Shown piece by piece: positions 24,047-39,100 of a stretch of DNA of 64,000 nucleotides (positions are counted from its first letter, which is position 1; every line of letters starts with the position of its first letter). The notes beneath the pieces are model-generated. The model did no database searches. It was not told the origin of the DNA and saw nothing but the letters and a program-made list of their open reading frames with translations. Both the position numbers and the translations under genes were made by a program. The DNA comes from Phorcus lineatus (lineage: Eukaryota > Mollusca > Gastropoda > Trochida > Trochidae): assembly GCA_921293015.1 (NCBI GenBank), contig OV121088.1, forward strand, positions 7,315,882-7,379,881. Reading direction: 5' to 3'.

Positions 24047-27000
24047 ATATGCATTTTTAAGAAAGTTATCGCGCTCGCTACAACAATATGCATATATTGC
24101 ACTTAGTCTTTTTCAGCGATTTTGGTCAAAATCAGCTATCTGTACCTGTTTAAGCTCGAATCTGGAGCCCAAACCAAGAATCTGACAGGAAATTGGTATA
24201 GCTTAATCGATAGAACACAATGTGATGTACATTTGATGAAAGTTTGGTTTAGAAATATGCATTTTTAAGAAAGTTATCGCGCTCGCTACAACAATATGCA
24301 TATATTGCACTTTGTCTTTTTCCGCGATTTTGGTCAAAATCAGCTATCTGTACCTTTTTTAGTTTAAATTTGGAGCCCAAACCAAGAATCTGACAGGAAA
24401 TTGGTATTGCTTAATCGATAGAACACAATGTGATGTACATTTGATGAAAGTTTGGTTTAGAAATATGCATTTTTAAGAAAGTTATCGCGCTCGCTACAAC
24501 AATATGCATATATTGCACTTAGTCTTTTTCAGCGATTTTGGTTAAAATCAGCTATCTGTACCTGTTTAAGCTCGAATCTGGAGGCCGAACCAAGAATCTG
24601 ACAAGAAATTGGTATTGCTTAATCGATAAAACACAATGTGATGTACATTTGATGAAAGTTTGGTTTAGAAATATGCATTTTTAAGAAAGTTATCGCGCTC
24701 GCTACAACAATATGCATATATTGCACTTAGTCTTTTTCCGCCACTTTGGTCAAAATCAGCTATCTGTACCTGTTTAAGATCGAATCTGGAGCCCAAACCA
24801 AGAATCTGACAGGAAATTGGTATTGCTTAATCGATAGAACACAATGTGATGTACATTTGATGAAAGTTTGGTTTAGAAATATGCATTTTTAAGAAAGTTA
24901 TCGCGCTCGCTACAACAATATGCATATATTGCACTTAGTCTTTTTCCGCGATTTTGGTCAATATCAGCTATCTGTACCTGTTTAAGCTCGAATCTGGAGC
25001 CCGAACCAAGAATCTGACAGGAAATTGGTATAGCTTAATCGATAGAACACAATGTGATGTACATTTGATGAAAGTTTGGTTTAGAAATATGCATTTTTAA
25101 GAAAGTTATCGCGCTCGCTACAACAATATGCATATATTGCACTTAGTCTTTTTCCGCGATTTTGGTCAATATCAGCTATCTGTACCTGTTTAAGCTCGAA
25201 TCTGGAGCCCAAACCAAGAATCTGACAAGAAATTGGTATAGCTTAATCGATAGAACACAATGTGATGTACATTTGATGAAAGTTTGGTTTAGAAATATGC
25301 ATTTTTAAGAAAGTTATCGCGCTCGCTACAACAATATGCATATATTGCACTTAGTCTTTTTCCGCGACTTTGGTCAATATCAGCTATCTGTACCTGTTTA
25401 AGCTCGAATCTGGAGCCCAAACCAAGAATCTGACAGGAAATTGGTATTGCTTAATCGATAGAACACAATGTGATGTACATTTGATGAAAGTTTGGTTTAG
25501 AAATATGCATTTTTAAGAAAGTTATCGCGCTCGCTACAACAATATGCATATATTGCACTTAGTCTTTTTCCGCGATTTTGGTCAATATCAGCTATCTGTA
25601 CCTGTTTAAGCTCGAATCTGGAGCCCGAACCAAGAATCTGACAGGAAATTGGTATAGCTTAATCGATAGAACACAATGTGATGTACATTTGATGAAAGTT
25701 TGGTTTAGAAATATGCATTTTTAAGAAAGTTATCGCGCTCGCTACAACAATATGCATATATTGCACTTTGTCTTTTTCCGCGATTTTGGTCAAAATCAGC
25801 TATCTGTACCTTTTTTAGTTTAAATTTGGAGCCCAAACCAAGAATCTGACAGGAAATTGGTATTGCTTAATCGATAGAACACAATGTGATGTACATTTGA
25901 TGAAAGTTTGGTTTAGAAATATGCATTTTTAAGAAAGTTATCGCGCTCGCTACAACAATATGCATATATTGCACTTAGTCTTTTTCAGCGATTTTGGTTA
26001 AAATCAGCTATCTGTACCTGTTTAAGCTCGAATCTGGAGGCCGAACCAAGAATCTGACAAGAAATTGGTATTGCTTAATCGATAAAACACAATGTGATGT
26101 ACATTTGATGAAAGTTTGGTTTAGAAATATGCATTTTTAAGAAAGTTATCGCGCTCGCTACAACAATATGCATATATTGCACTTAGTCTTTTTCCGCGAC
26201 TTTGGTCAATATCAGCTATCTGTACCTGTTTAAGCTCGAATCTGGAGCCCAAACCAAGAATCTGACAGGAAATTGGTATTGCTTAATCGATAGAACACAA
26301 TGTGATGTACATTTGATGAAAGTTTGGTTTAGAAATATGCATTTTTAAGAAAGTTATCGCGCTCGCTACAACAATATGCATATATTGCACTTAGTCTTTT
26401 TCAGCGATTTTGGTCAAAATCAGCTATCTGTACCTGTTTAAGCTCGAATCTGGAGCCCAAACCAAGAATCTGACAGGAAATTGGTATAGCTTAATCGATA
26501 GAACACAATGTGATGTACATTTGATGAAAGTTTGGTTTAGAAATATGCATTTTTAAGAAAGTTATCGCGCTCGCTACAACAATATGCATATATTGCACTT
26601 TGTCTTTTTCCGCGATTTTGGTCAAAATCAGCTATCTGTACCTTTTTTAGTTTAAATTTGGAGCCCAAACCAAGAATCTGACAGGAAATTGGTATTGCTT
26701 AATCGATAGAACACAATGTGATGTACATTTGATGAAAGTTTGGTTTAGAAATATGCATTTTTAAGAAAGTTATCGCGCTCGCTACAACAATATGCATATA
26801 TTGCACTTAGTCTTTTTCAGCGATTTTGGTTAAAATCAGCTATCTGTACCTGTTTAAGCTCGAATCTGGAGGCCGAACCAAGAATCTGACAAGAAATTGG
26901 TATTGCTTAATCGATAAAACACAATGTGATGTACATTTGATGAAAGTTTGGTTTAGAAATATGCATTTTTAAGAAAGTTATCGCGCTCGCTACAACAATA

Positions 27001-29870
27001 TGCATATATTGCACTTAGTCTTTTTCCGCCACTTTGGTCAAAATCAGCTATCTGTACCTGTTTAAGATCGAATCTGGAGGCCGAACCAAGAATCTGACAA
27101 GAAATTGGTATTGCTTAATCGATAAAACACAATGTGATGTACATTTGATGAAAGTTTGGTTTAGAAATATGCATTTTTAAGAAAGTTATCGCGCTCGCTA
27201 CAACAATATGCATATATTGCACTTAGTCTTTTTCCGCCACTTTGGTCAAAATCAGCTATCTGTACCTGTTTAAGATCGAATCTGGAGCCCAAACCAAGAA
27301 TCTGACAGGAAATTGGTATTGTTTAATCGATAGAACACAATGTGATGTACATTTGATGAAAGTTTGGTTTAGAAATATGCATTTTTAAGAAAGTTATCGC
27401 GCTCGCTACAACAATATGCATATATTGCACTTAGTCTTTTTCCGCGATTTTGGTCAATATCAGCTATCTGTACCTGTTTAAGCTCGAATCTGGAGCCCGA
27501 ACCAAGAATCTGACAGGAAATTGGTATAGCTTAATCGATAGAACACAATGTGATGTACATTTGATGAAAGTTTGGTTTAGAAATATGCATTTTTAAGAAA
27601 GTTATCGCGCTCGCTACAACAATATGCATATATTGCACTTAGTCTTTTTCCGCGATTTTGGTCAATATCAGCTATCTGTACCTGTTTAAGCTCGAATCTG
27701 GAGCCCAAACCAAGAATCTGACAAGAAATTGGTATAGCTTAATCGATAGAACACAATGTGATGTACATTTGATGAAAGTTTGGTTTAGAAATATGCATTT
27801 TTAAGAAAGTTATCGCGCTCGCTACAACAATATGCATATATTGCACTTAGTCTTTTTCCGCGACTTTGGTCAATATCAGCTATCTGTACCTGTTTAAGCT
27901 CGAATCTGGAGCCCAAACCAAGAATCTGACAGGAAATTGGTATTGCTTAATCGATAGAACACAATGTGATGTACATTTGATGAAAGTTTGGTTTAGAAAT
28001 ATGCATTTTTAAGAAAGTTATCGCGCTCGCTACAACAATATGCATATATTGCACTTAGTCTTTTTCCGCGATTTTGGTCAATATCAGCTATCTGTACCTG
28101 TTTAAGCTCGAATCTGGAGCCCGAACCAAGAATCTGACAGGAAATTGGTATAGCTTAATCGATAGAACACAATGTGATGTACATTTGATGAAAGTTTGGT
28201 TTAGAAATATGCATTTTTAAGAAAGTTATCGCGCTCGCTACAACAATATGCATATATTGCACTTTGTCTTTTTCCGCGATTTTGGTCAAAATCAGCTATC
28301 TGTACCTTTTTTAGTTTAAATTTGGAGCCCAAACCAAGAATCTGACAGGAAATTGGTATTGCTTAATCGATAGAACACAATGTGATGTACATTTGATGAA
28401 AGTTTGGTTTAGAAATATGCATTTTTAAGAAAGTTATCGCGCTCGCTACAACAATATGCATATATTGCACTTAGTCTTTTTCAGCGATTTTGGTTAAAAT
28501 CAGCTATCTGTACCTGTTTAAGCTCGAATCTGGAGGCCGAACCAAGAATCTGACAAGAAATTGGTATTGCTTAATCGATAAAACACAATGTGATGTACAT
28601 TTGATGAAAGTTTGGTTTAGAAATATGCATTTTTAAGAAAGTTATCGCGCTCGCTACAACAATATGCATATATTGCACTTAGTCTTTTTCCGCGACTTTG
28701 GTCAATATCAGCTATCTGTACCTGTTTAAGCTCGAATCTGGAGCCCAAACCAAGAATCTGACAGGAAATTGGTATTGCTTAATCGATAGAACACAATGTG
28801 ATGTACATTTGATGAAAGTTTGGTTTAGAAATATGCATTTTTAAGAAAGTTATCGCGCTCGCTACAACAATATGCATATATTGCACTTAGTCTTTTTCCG
28901 CGACTTTGGTCAATATCAGCTATCTGTACCTGTTTAAGCTCGAATCTGGAGCCCAAACCAAGAATCTGACAGGAAATTGGTATTGCTCAATCGATAGAAC
29001 ACAATGTGATGTACATTTGATGAAAGTTTGGTTTAGAAATATGCATTTTTAAGAAAGTTATCGCGCTCGCTACAACAATATGCATATATTGCACTTAGTC
29101 TTTTTCAGCGATTTTGGTCAAAATCAGCTATCTGTACCTGTTTAAGCTCGAATCTGGAGCCCAAACCAAGAATCTGACAGGAAATTGGTATAGCTTAATC
29201 GATAGAACACAATGTGATGTACATTTGATGAAAGTTTGGTTTAGAAATATGCATTTTTAAGAAAGTTATCGCGCTCGCTACAACAATATGCATATATTGC
29301 ACTTTGTCTTTTTCCGCGATTTTGGTCAAAATCAGCTATCTGTACCTGTTTTAGATTAAATTTGGAGCCCAAACCAAGAATCTGACAGGAAATTGGTATT
29401 GCTTAATCGATAGAACACAATGTGATGTACATTTGATGAAAGTTTGGTTTAGAAATATGCATTTTTAAGAAAGTTATCGCGCTCGCTACAACAATATGCA
29501 TATATTGCACTTAGTCTTTTTCAGCGATTTTGGTTAAAATCAGCTATCTGTACCTGTTTAAGCTCGAATCTGGAGGCCGAACCAAGAATCTGACAAGAAA
29601 TTGGTATTGCTTAATCGATAAAACACAATGTGATGTACATTTGATGAAAGTTTGGTTTAGAAATATGCATTTTTAAGAAAGTTATCGCGCTCGCTACAAC
29701 AATATGCATATATTGCACTTAGTCTTTTTCCGCCACTTTGGTCAAAATCAGCTATCTGTACCTGTTTAAGATCGAATCTGGAGGCCGAACCAAGAATCTG
29801 ACAAGAAATTGGTATTGCTTAATCGATAAAACACAATGTGATGTACATTTGATGAAAGTTTGGTTTAGAA

Positions 29871-31534
29871 ATATGCATTTTTAAGAAAGTTATCGCGCTC
29901 GCTACAACAATATGCATATATTGCACTTAGTCTTTTTCCGCGATTTTGGTCAATATCAGCTATCTGTACCTGTTTAAGCTCGAATCTGGAGCCCAAACCA
30001 AGAATCTGACAAGAAATTGGTATAGCTTAATCGATAGAACACAATGTGATGTACATTTGATGAAAGTTTGGTTTAGAAATATGCATTTTTAAGAAAGTTA
30101 TCGCGCTCGCTACAACAATATGCATATATTGCACTTAGTCTTTTTCCGCGACTTTGGTCAATATCAGCTATCTGTACCTGTTTAAGCTCGAATCTGGAGC
30201 CCAAACCAAGAATCTGACAGGAAATTGGTATTGCTTAATCGATAGAACACAATGTGATGTACATTTGATGAAAGTTTGGTTTAGAAATATGCATTTTTAA
30301 GAAAGTTATCGCGCTCGCTACAACAATATGCATATATTGCACTTAGTCTTTTTCCGCCACTTTGGTCAAAATCAGCTATCTGTACCTGTTTAAGCTCGAA
30401 TCTGGAGCCCAAACCAAGAATCTGACAGGAAATTGGTATTGCTTAATCGATAGAACACAATGTGATGTACATTTGATGAAAGTTTGGTTTAGAAATATGC
30501 ATTTTTAAGAAAGTTATCGCGCTCGCTACAACAATATGCATATATTGCACTTAGTCTTTTTCCGCGATTTTGGTCAATATCAGCTATCTGTACCTGTTTA
30601 AGCTCGAATCTGGAGCCCGAACCAAGAATCTGACAGGAAATTGGTATAGCTTAATCGATAGAACACAATGTGATGTACATTTGATGAAAGTTTGGTTTGG
30701 AAATATGCATTTTTAAGAAAGTTATCGCGCTCGCTACAACAATATGCATATATTGCACTTAGTCTTTTTCCGCGATTTTGGTCAATATCAGCTATCTGTA
30801 CCTGTTTAAGCTCGAATCTGGAGCCCAAACCAAGAATCTGACAAGAAATTGGTATAGCTTAATCGATAGAACACAATGTGATGTACATTTGATGAAAGTT
30901 TGGTTTAGAAATATGCATTTTTAAGAAAGTTATCGCGCTCGCTACAACAATATGCATATATTGCACTTAGTCTTTTTCCGCGACTTTGGTCAATATCAGC
31001 TATCTGTACCTGTTTAAGCTCGAATCTGGAGCCCAAACCAAGAATCTGACAGGAAATTGGTATTGCTTAATCGATAGAACACAATGTGATGTACATTTGA
31101 TGAAAGTTTGGTTTAGAAATATGCATTTTTAAGAAAGTTATCGCGCTCGCTACAACAATATGCATATATTGCACTTAGTCTTTTTCCGCGATTTTGGTCA
31201 ATATCAGCTATCTGTACCTGTTTAAGCTCGAATCTGGAGCCCGAACCAAGAATCTGACAGGAAATTGGTATAGCTTAATCGATAGAACACAATGTGATGT
31301 ACATTTGATGAAAGTTTGGTTTAGAAATATGCATTTTTAAGAAAGTTATCGCGCTCGCTACAACAATATGCATATATTGCACTTTGTCTTTTTCCGCGAT
31401 TTTGGTCAAAATCAGCTATCTGTACCTTTTTTAGTTTAAATTTGGAGCCCAAACCAAGAATCTGACAGGAAATTGGTATTGCTTAATCGATAGAACACAA
31501 TGTGATGTACATTTGATGAAAGTTTGGTTTAGAA
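29871..31534. repeat. 8-monomer block, copy 1 of a 22-monomer-spaced duplication
   Basis: Monomers 137-144 have the order E', D, C, E, E', D, E, A and recur as monomers 159-166 (34447-36110), offset 4,576 bases. The fourth monomer in each carries TTTGGAAAT instead of TTTAGAAAT, a change found only in these two copies. The second block has several extra private changes around 34.67-35.11 kb. The third monomer also differs (AAGCTCG here, AAGATCG in copy 2). Confidence 0.8.
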
Positions 31535-34446
31535 ATATGCATTTTTAAGAAAGTTATCGCGCTCGCTACAACAATATGCATATATTGCACTTAGTCTTTT
31601 TCCGCCACTTTGGTCAAAATCAGCTATCTGTACCTGTTTAAGATCGAATCTGGAGCCCAAACCAAGAATCTGACAGGAAATTGGTATTGCTTAATCGATA
31701 GAACACAATGTGATGTACATTTGATGAAAGTTTGGTTTAGAAATATGCATTTTTAAGAAAGTTATCGCGCTCGCTACAACAATATGCATATATTGCACTT
31801 AGTCTTTTTCCGCGATTTTGGTCAATATCAGCTATCTGTACCTGTTTAAGCTCGAATCTGGAGCCCGAACCAAGAATCTGACAGGAAATTGGTATAGCTT
31901 AATCGATAGAACACAATGTGATGTACATTTGATGAAAGTTTGGTTTAGAAATATGCATTTTTAAGAAAGTTATCGCGCTCGCTACAACAATATGCATATA
32001 TTGCACTTAGTCTTTTTCCGCGATTTTGGTCAATATCAGCTATCTGTACCTGTTTAAGCTCGAATCTGGAGCCCAAACCAATAATCTGACAGGAAATTGG
32101 TATTGCTTAATCGATAGAACACAATGTGATGTACATTTGATGAAAGTTTGGTTTAGAAATATGCATTTTTAAGAAAGTTATCGCGCTCGCTACAACAATA
32201 TGCATATATTGCACTTAGTCTTTTTCCGCGATTTTGGTCAATATCAGCTATCTGTACCTGTTTAAGCTCGAATCTGGAGCCCGAACCAAGAATCTGACAG
32301 GAAATTGGTATAGCTTAATCGATAGAACACAATGTGATGTACATTTGATGAAAGTTTGGTTTAGAAATATGCATTTTTAAGAAAGTTATCGCGCTCGCTA
32401 CAACAATATGCATATATTGCACTTTGTCTTTTTCCGCGATTTTGGTCAAAATCAGCTATCTGTACCTTTTTTAGTTTAAATTTGGAGCCCAAACCAAGAA
32501 TCTGACAGGAAATTGGTATTGCTTAATCGATAGAACACAATGTGATGTACATTTGATGAAAGTTTGGTTTAGAAATATGCATTTTTAAGAAAGTTATCGC
32601 GCTCGCTACAACAATATGCATATATTGCACTTAGTCTTTTTCAGCGATTTTGGTTAAAATCAGCTATCTGTACCTGTTTAAGCTCGAATCTGGAGGCCGA
32701 ACCAAGAATCTGACAAGAAATTGGTATTGCTTAATCGATAAAACACAATGTGATGTACATTTGATGAAAGTTTGGTTTAGAAATATGCATTTTTAAGAAA
32801 GTTATCGCGCTCGCTACAACAATATGCATATATTGCACTTAGTCTTTTTCCGCGACTTTGGTCAATATCAGCTATCTGTACCTGTTTAAGCTCGAATCTG
32901 GAGCCCAAACCAAGAATCTGACAGGAAATTGGTATTGCTTAATCGATAGAACACAATGTGATGTACATTTGATGAAAGTTTGGTTTAGAAATATGCATTT
33001 TTAAGAAAGTTATCGCGCTCGCTACAACAATATGCATATATTGCACTTAGTCTTTTTCCGCGACTTTGGTCAATATCAGCTATCTGTACCTGTTTAAGCT
33101 CGAATCTGGAGCCCAAACCAAGAATCTGACAGGAAATTGGTATTGCTCAATCGATAGAACACAATGTGATGTACATTTGATGAAAGTTTGGTTTAGAAAT
33201 ATGCATTTTTAAGAAAGTTATCGCGCTCGCTACAACAATATGCATATATTGCACTTAGTCTTTTTCAGCGATTTTGGTCAAAATCAGCTATCTGTACCTG
33301 TTTAAGCTCGAATCTGGAGCCCAAACCAAGAATCTGACAGGAAATTGGTATAGCTTAATCGATAGAACACAATGTGATGTACATTTGATGAAAGTTTGGT
33401 TTAGAAATATGCATTTTTAAGAAAGTTATCGCGCTCGCTACAACAATATGCATATATTGCACTTTGTCTTTTTCCGCGATTTTGGTCAAAATCAGCTATC
33501 TGTACCTTTTTTAGTTTAAATTTGGAGCCCAAACCAAGAATCTGACAGGAAATTGGTATAGCTTAATCGATAGAACACAATGTGATGTACATTTGATGAA
33601 AGTTTGGTTTAGAAATATGCATTTTTAAGAAAGTTATCGCGCTCGCTACAACAATATGCATATATTGCACTTAGTCTTTTTCAGCGATTTTGGTTAAAAT
33701 CAGCTATCTGTACCTGTTTAAGCTCGAATCTGGAGGCCGAACCAAGAATCTGACAAGAAATTGGTATTGCTTAATCGATAAAACACAATGTGATGTACAT
33801 TTGATGAAAGTTTGGTTTAGAAATATGCATTTTTAAGAAAGTTATCGCGCTCGCTACAACAATATGCATATATTGCACTTAGTCTTTTTCCGCCACTTTG
33901 GTCAAAATCAGCTATCTGTACCTGTTTAAGATCGAATCTGGAGGCCGAACCAAGAATCTGACAAGAAATTGGTATTGCTTAATCGATAAAACACAATGTG
34001 ATGTACATTTGATGAAAGTTTGGTTTAGAAATATGCATTTTTAAGAAAGTTATCGCGCTCGCTACAACAATATGCATATATTGCACTTAGTCTTTTTCCG
34101 CCACTTTGGTCAAAATCAGCTATCTGTACCTGTTTAAGATCGAATCTGGAGCCCAAACCAAGAATCTGACAGGACATTGGTATTGCTTAATCGATAGAAC
34201 ACAATGTGATGTACATTTGATGAAAGTTTGGTTTAGAAATATGCATTTTTAAGAAAGTTATCGCGCTCGCTACAACAATATGCATATATTGCACTTAGTC
34301 TTTTTCCGCGATTTTGGTCAATATCAGCTATCTGTACCTGTTTAAGCTCGAATCTGGAGCCCGAACCAAGAATCTGACAGGAAATTGGTATAGCTTAATC
34401 GATAGAACACAATGTGATGTACATTTGATGAAAGTTTGGTTTAGAA

Positions 34447-36110
34447 ATATGCATTTTTAAGAAAGTTATCGCGCTCGCTACAACAATATGCATATATTGC
34501 ACTTAGTCTTTTTCCGCGATTTTGGTCAATATCAGCTATCTGTACCTGTTTAAGCTCGAATCTGGAGCCCAAACCAAGAATCTGACAAGAAATTGGTATA
34601 GCTTAATCGATAGAACACAATGTGATGTACATTTGATGAAAGTTTGGTTTAGAAATATGCATTTATAAGAAAGTTATCGCGCTCGCTACAACAATATGCA
34701 TATATTGCACTTAGTCTTTTTCCGCGACTTTGGTCAATATCAGCTATCTGTACCTGTTTAAGCTCGAATCTGGAGCCCAAACCAAGAATCTGACAGGAAA
34801 TTGGTATTGCTTAATCGATAGAACACAATGTGATGTACATTTGATGAAAGTTTGGTTTAGAAATATGCATTTTTAAGAAAGTTATCGCGCTTGCTACAAC
34901 AATATGCATATATTGCACTTAGTCTTTTTCCGCCACTTTGGTCAAAATCAGCTATCTGTACCTGTTTAAGATCGAATCTGGAGCCCAAACCAAGAATCTG
35001 ACAGGAAATTGGTATTGCTTAATCGATAGAACACAATGTGATGTACATTTGATGAAAGTTTGGTTTAGAAATATGCATTTTTAAGAAAGTAATCGCGCTC
35101 GCTACAACTATATGCATATATTGCACTTAGTCTTTTTCCGCGATTTTGGTCAATATCAGCTATCTGTACCTGTTTAAGCTCGAATCTGGAGCCCGAACCA
35201 AGAATCTGACAGGAAATTGGTATAGCTTAATCGATAGAACACAATGTGATGTACATTTGATGAAAGTTTGGTTTGGAAATATGCATTTTTAAGAAAGTTA
35301 TCGCGCTCGCTACAACAATATGCATATATTGCACTTAGTCTTTTTCCGCGATTTTGGTCAATATCAGCTATCTGTACCTGTTTAAGCTCGAATCTGGAGC
35401 CCAAACCAAGAATCTGACAAGAAATTGGTATAGCTTAATCGATAGAACACAATGTGATGTACATTTGATGAAAGTTTGGTTTAGAAATATGCATTTTTAA
35501 GAAAGTTATCGCGCTCGCTACAACAATATGCATATATTGCACTTAGTCTTTTTCCGCGACTTTGGTCAATATCAGCTATCTGTACCTGTTTAAGCTCGAA
35601 TCTGGAGCCCAAACCAAGAATCTGACAGGAAATTGGTATTGCTTAATCGATAGAACACAATGTGATGTACATTTGATGAAAGTTTGGTTTAGAAATATGC
35701 ATTTTTAAGAAAGTTATCGCGCTCGCTACAACAATATGCATATATTGCACTTAGTCTTTTTCCGCGATTTTGGTCAATATCAGCTATCTGTACCTGTTTA
35801 AGCTCGAATCTGGAGCCCGAACCAAGAATCTGACAGGAAATTGGTATAGCTTAATCGATAGAACACAATGTGATGTACATTTGATGAAAGTTTGGTTTAG
35901 AAATATGCATTTTTAAGAAAGTTATCGCGCTCGCTACAACAATATGCATATATTGCACTTTGTCTTTTTCCGCGATTTTGGTCAAAATCAGCTATCTGTA
36001 CCTTTTTTAGTTTAAATTTGGAGCCCAAACCAAGAATCTGACAGGAAATTGGTATTGCTTAATCGATAGAACACAATGTGATGTACATTTGATGAAAGTT
36101 TGGTTTAGAA
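34447..36110. repeat. 8-monomer block, copy 2 of the 22-monomer-spaced duplication
   Basis: This block has the same type order as 29871-31534. It holds a local cluster of changes in the otherwise invariant part of the monomer: ATTTATAAG near 34,671, GCTTGC near 34,890, GTAATCGCG near 35,090 and AACTATAT near 35,107. Such a cluster is unusual in this array and may be real local mutation or uncorrected read error. Confidence 0.75.
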
Positions 36111-39100
36111 ATATGCATTTTTAAGAAAGTTATCGCGCTCGCTACAACAATATGCATATATTGCACTTAGTCTTTTTCAGCGATTTTGGTTAAAATCAGC
36201 TATCTGTACCTGTTTAAGCTCGAATCTGGAGGCCGAACCAAGAATCTGACAAGAAATTGGTATTGCTTAATCGATAAAACACAATGTGATGTACATTTGA
36301 TGAAAGTTTGGTTTAGAAATATGCATTTTTAAGAAAGTTATCGCGCTCGCTACAACAATATGCATATATTGCACTTAGTCTTTTTCCGCGACTTTGGTCA
36401 ATATCAGCTATCTGTACCTGTTTAAGCTCGAATCTGGAGCCCAAACCAAGAATCTGACAGGAAATTGGTATTGCTTAATCGATAGAACACAATGTGATGT
36501 ACATTTGATGAAAGTTTGGTTTAGAAATATGCATTTTTAAGAAAGTTATCGCGCTCGCTACAACAATATGCATATATTGCACTTAGTCTTTTTCCGCGAC
36601 TTTGGTCAATATCAGCTATCTGTACCTGTTTAAGCTCGAATCTGGAGCCCAAACCAAGAATCTGACAGGAAATTGGTATTGCTCAATCGATAGAACACAA
36701 TGTGATGTACATTTGATGAAAGTTTGGTTTAGAAATATGCATTTTTAAGAAAGTTATCGCGCTCGCTACAACAATATGCATATATTGCACTTAGTCTTTT
36801 TCAGCGATTTTGGTCAAAATCAGCTATCTGTACCTGTTTAAGCTCGAATCTGGAGCCCAAACCAAGAATCTGACAGGAAATTGGTATAGCTTAATCGATA
36901 GAACACAATGTGATGTACATTTGATGAAAGTTTGGTTTAGAAATATGCATTTTTAAGAAAGTTATCGCGCTCGCTACAACAATATGCATATATTGCACTT
37001 TGTCTTTTTCCGCGATTTTGGTCAAAATCAGCTATCTGTACCTTTTTTAGTTTAAATTTGGAGCCCAAACCAAGAATCTGACAGGAAATTGGTATTGCTT
37101 AATCGATAGAACACAATGTGATGTACATTTGATGAAAGTTTGGTTTAGAAATATGCATTTTTAAGAAAGTTATCGCGCTCGCTACAACAATATGCATATA
37201 TTGCACTTAGTCTTTTTCAGCGATTTTGGTTAAAATCAGCTATCTGTACCTGTTTAAGCTCGAATCTGGAGGCCGAACCAAGAATCTGACAAGAAATTGG
37301 TATTGCTTAATCGATAAAACACAATGTGATGTACATTTGATGAAAGTTTGGTTTAGAAATATGCATTTTTAAGAAAGTTATCGCGCTCGCTACAACAATA
37401 TGCATATATTGCACTTAGTCTTTTTCCGCCACTTTGGTCAAAATCAGCTATCTGTACCTGTTTAAGATCGAATCTGGAGCCCAAACCAAGAATCTGACAG
37501 GAAATTGGTATTGCTTAATCGATAGAACACAATGTGATGTACATTTGATGAAAGTTTGGTTTAGAAATATGCATTTTTAAGAAAGTTATCGCGCTCGCTA
37601 CAACAATATGCATATATTGCACTTAGTCTTTTTCCGCGATTTTGGTCAATATCAGCTATCTGTACCTGTTTAAGCTCGAATCTGGAGCCCAAACCAAGAA
37701 TCTGACAGGAAATTGGTATTGCTTAATCGATAGAACACAATGTGATGTACATTTGATGAAAGTTTGGTTTAGAAATATGCATTTTTAAGAAAGTTATCGC
37801 GCTCGCTACAACAATATGCATATATTGCACTTAGTCTTTTTCAGCGATTTTGGTCAAAATCAGCTATCTGTACCTGTTTAAGCTCGAATCTGGAGGCCGA
37901 ACCAAGAATCTGACAAGAAATTGGTATTGCTTAATCGATAAAACACAATGTGATGTACATTTGATGAAAGTTTGGTTTAGAAATATGCATTTTTAAGAAA
38001 GTTATCGCGCTCGCTACAACAATATGCATATATTGCACTTAGTCTTTTTCCGCGACTTTGGTCAATATCAGCTATCTGTACCTGTTTAAGCTCGAATCTG
38101 GAGCCCAAACCAAGAATCTGACAGGAAATTGGTATTGCTTAATCGATAGAACACAATGTGATGTACATTTGATGAAAGTTTGGTTTAGAAATATGCATTT
38201 TTAAGAAAGTTATCGCGCTCGCTACAACAATATGCATATATTGCACTTAGTCTTTTTCCGCGATTTTGGTCAATATCAGCTATCTGTACCTGTTTAAGCT
38301 CGAATCTGGAGCCCAAACCAAGAATCTGACAGGAAATTGGTATTGCTTAATCGATAGAACACAATGTGATGTACATTTGATGAAAGTTTGGTTTAGAAAT
38401 ATGCATTTTTAAGAAAGTTATCGCGCTCGCTACAACAATATGCATATATTGCACTTAGTCTTTTTCCGCGATTTTGGTCAATATCAGCTATCTGTACCTG
38501 TTTAAGCTCGAATCTGGAGCCCAAACCAAGAATCTGACAGGAAATTGGTATTGCTTAATCGATAGAACACAATGTGATGTACATTTGATGAAAGTTTGGT
38601 TTAGAAATATGCATTTTTAAGAAAGTTATCGCGCTCGCTACAACAATATGCATATATTGCACTTAGTCTTTTTCAGCGATTTTGGTCAAAATCAGCTATC
38701 TGTACCTGTTTAAGCTCGAATCTGGAGGCCGAACCAAGAATCTGACAAGAAATTGGTATTGCTTAATCGATAAAACACAATGTGATGTACATTTGATGAA
38801 AGTTTGGTTTAGAAATATGCATTTTTAAGAAAGTTATCGCGCTCGCTACAACAATATGCATATATTGCACTTAGTCTTTTTCCGCCACTTTGGTCAAAAT
38901 CAGCTATCTGTACCTGTTTAAGCTCGAATCTGGAGCCCAAACCAAGAATCTGACAGGAAATTGGTATTGCTTAATCGATAGAACACAATGTGATGTACAT
39001 TTGATGAAAGTTTGGTTTAGAAATATGCATTTTTAAGAAAGTTATCGCGCTCGCTACAACAATATGCATATATTGCACTTAGTCTTTTTCCGCCACTTTT

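Larger units (their letters stand above)
15103..36110. repeat. Array zone II (monomers 66-166), mosaic around a 13-mer
   Basis: The recurring order is F, A, B, C(GGCC), C(GCCC), E, E', D, E, A, B, D, D(CTCAATC). It is complete at 26335-29038 (monomers 120-132) and appears in shortened or lengthened versions elsewhere, with 11, 20 and 17 monomers between successive F copies. All B copies here carry the full GATTTTGGTTAAA, unlike zone I. Confidence 0.75.

Noticed and set aside
30598-30828. Minus-strand open frame of 76 codons, repeated at 35174-35404
   Set aside because: It is satellite sequence. The frame opens only because one TTTAGAAAT became TTTGGAAAT, which removes a minus-strand TAA. The second copy is part of the 22-monomer-spaced duplication. 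There is no protein signal.
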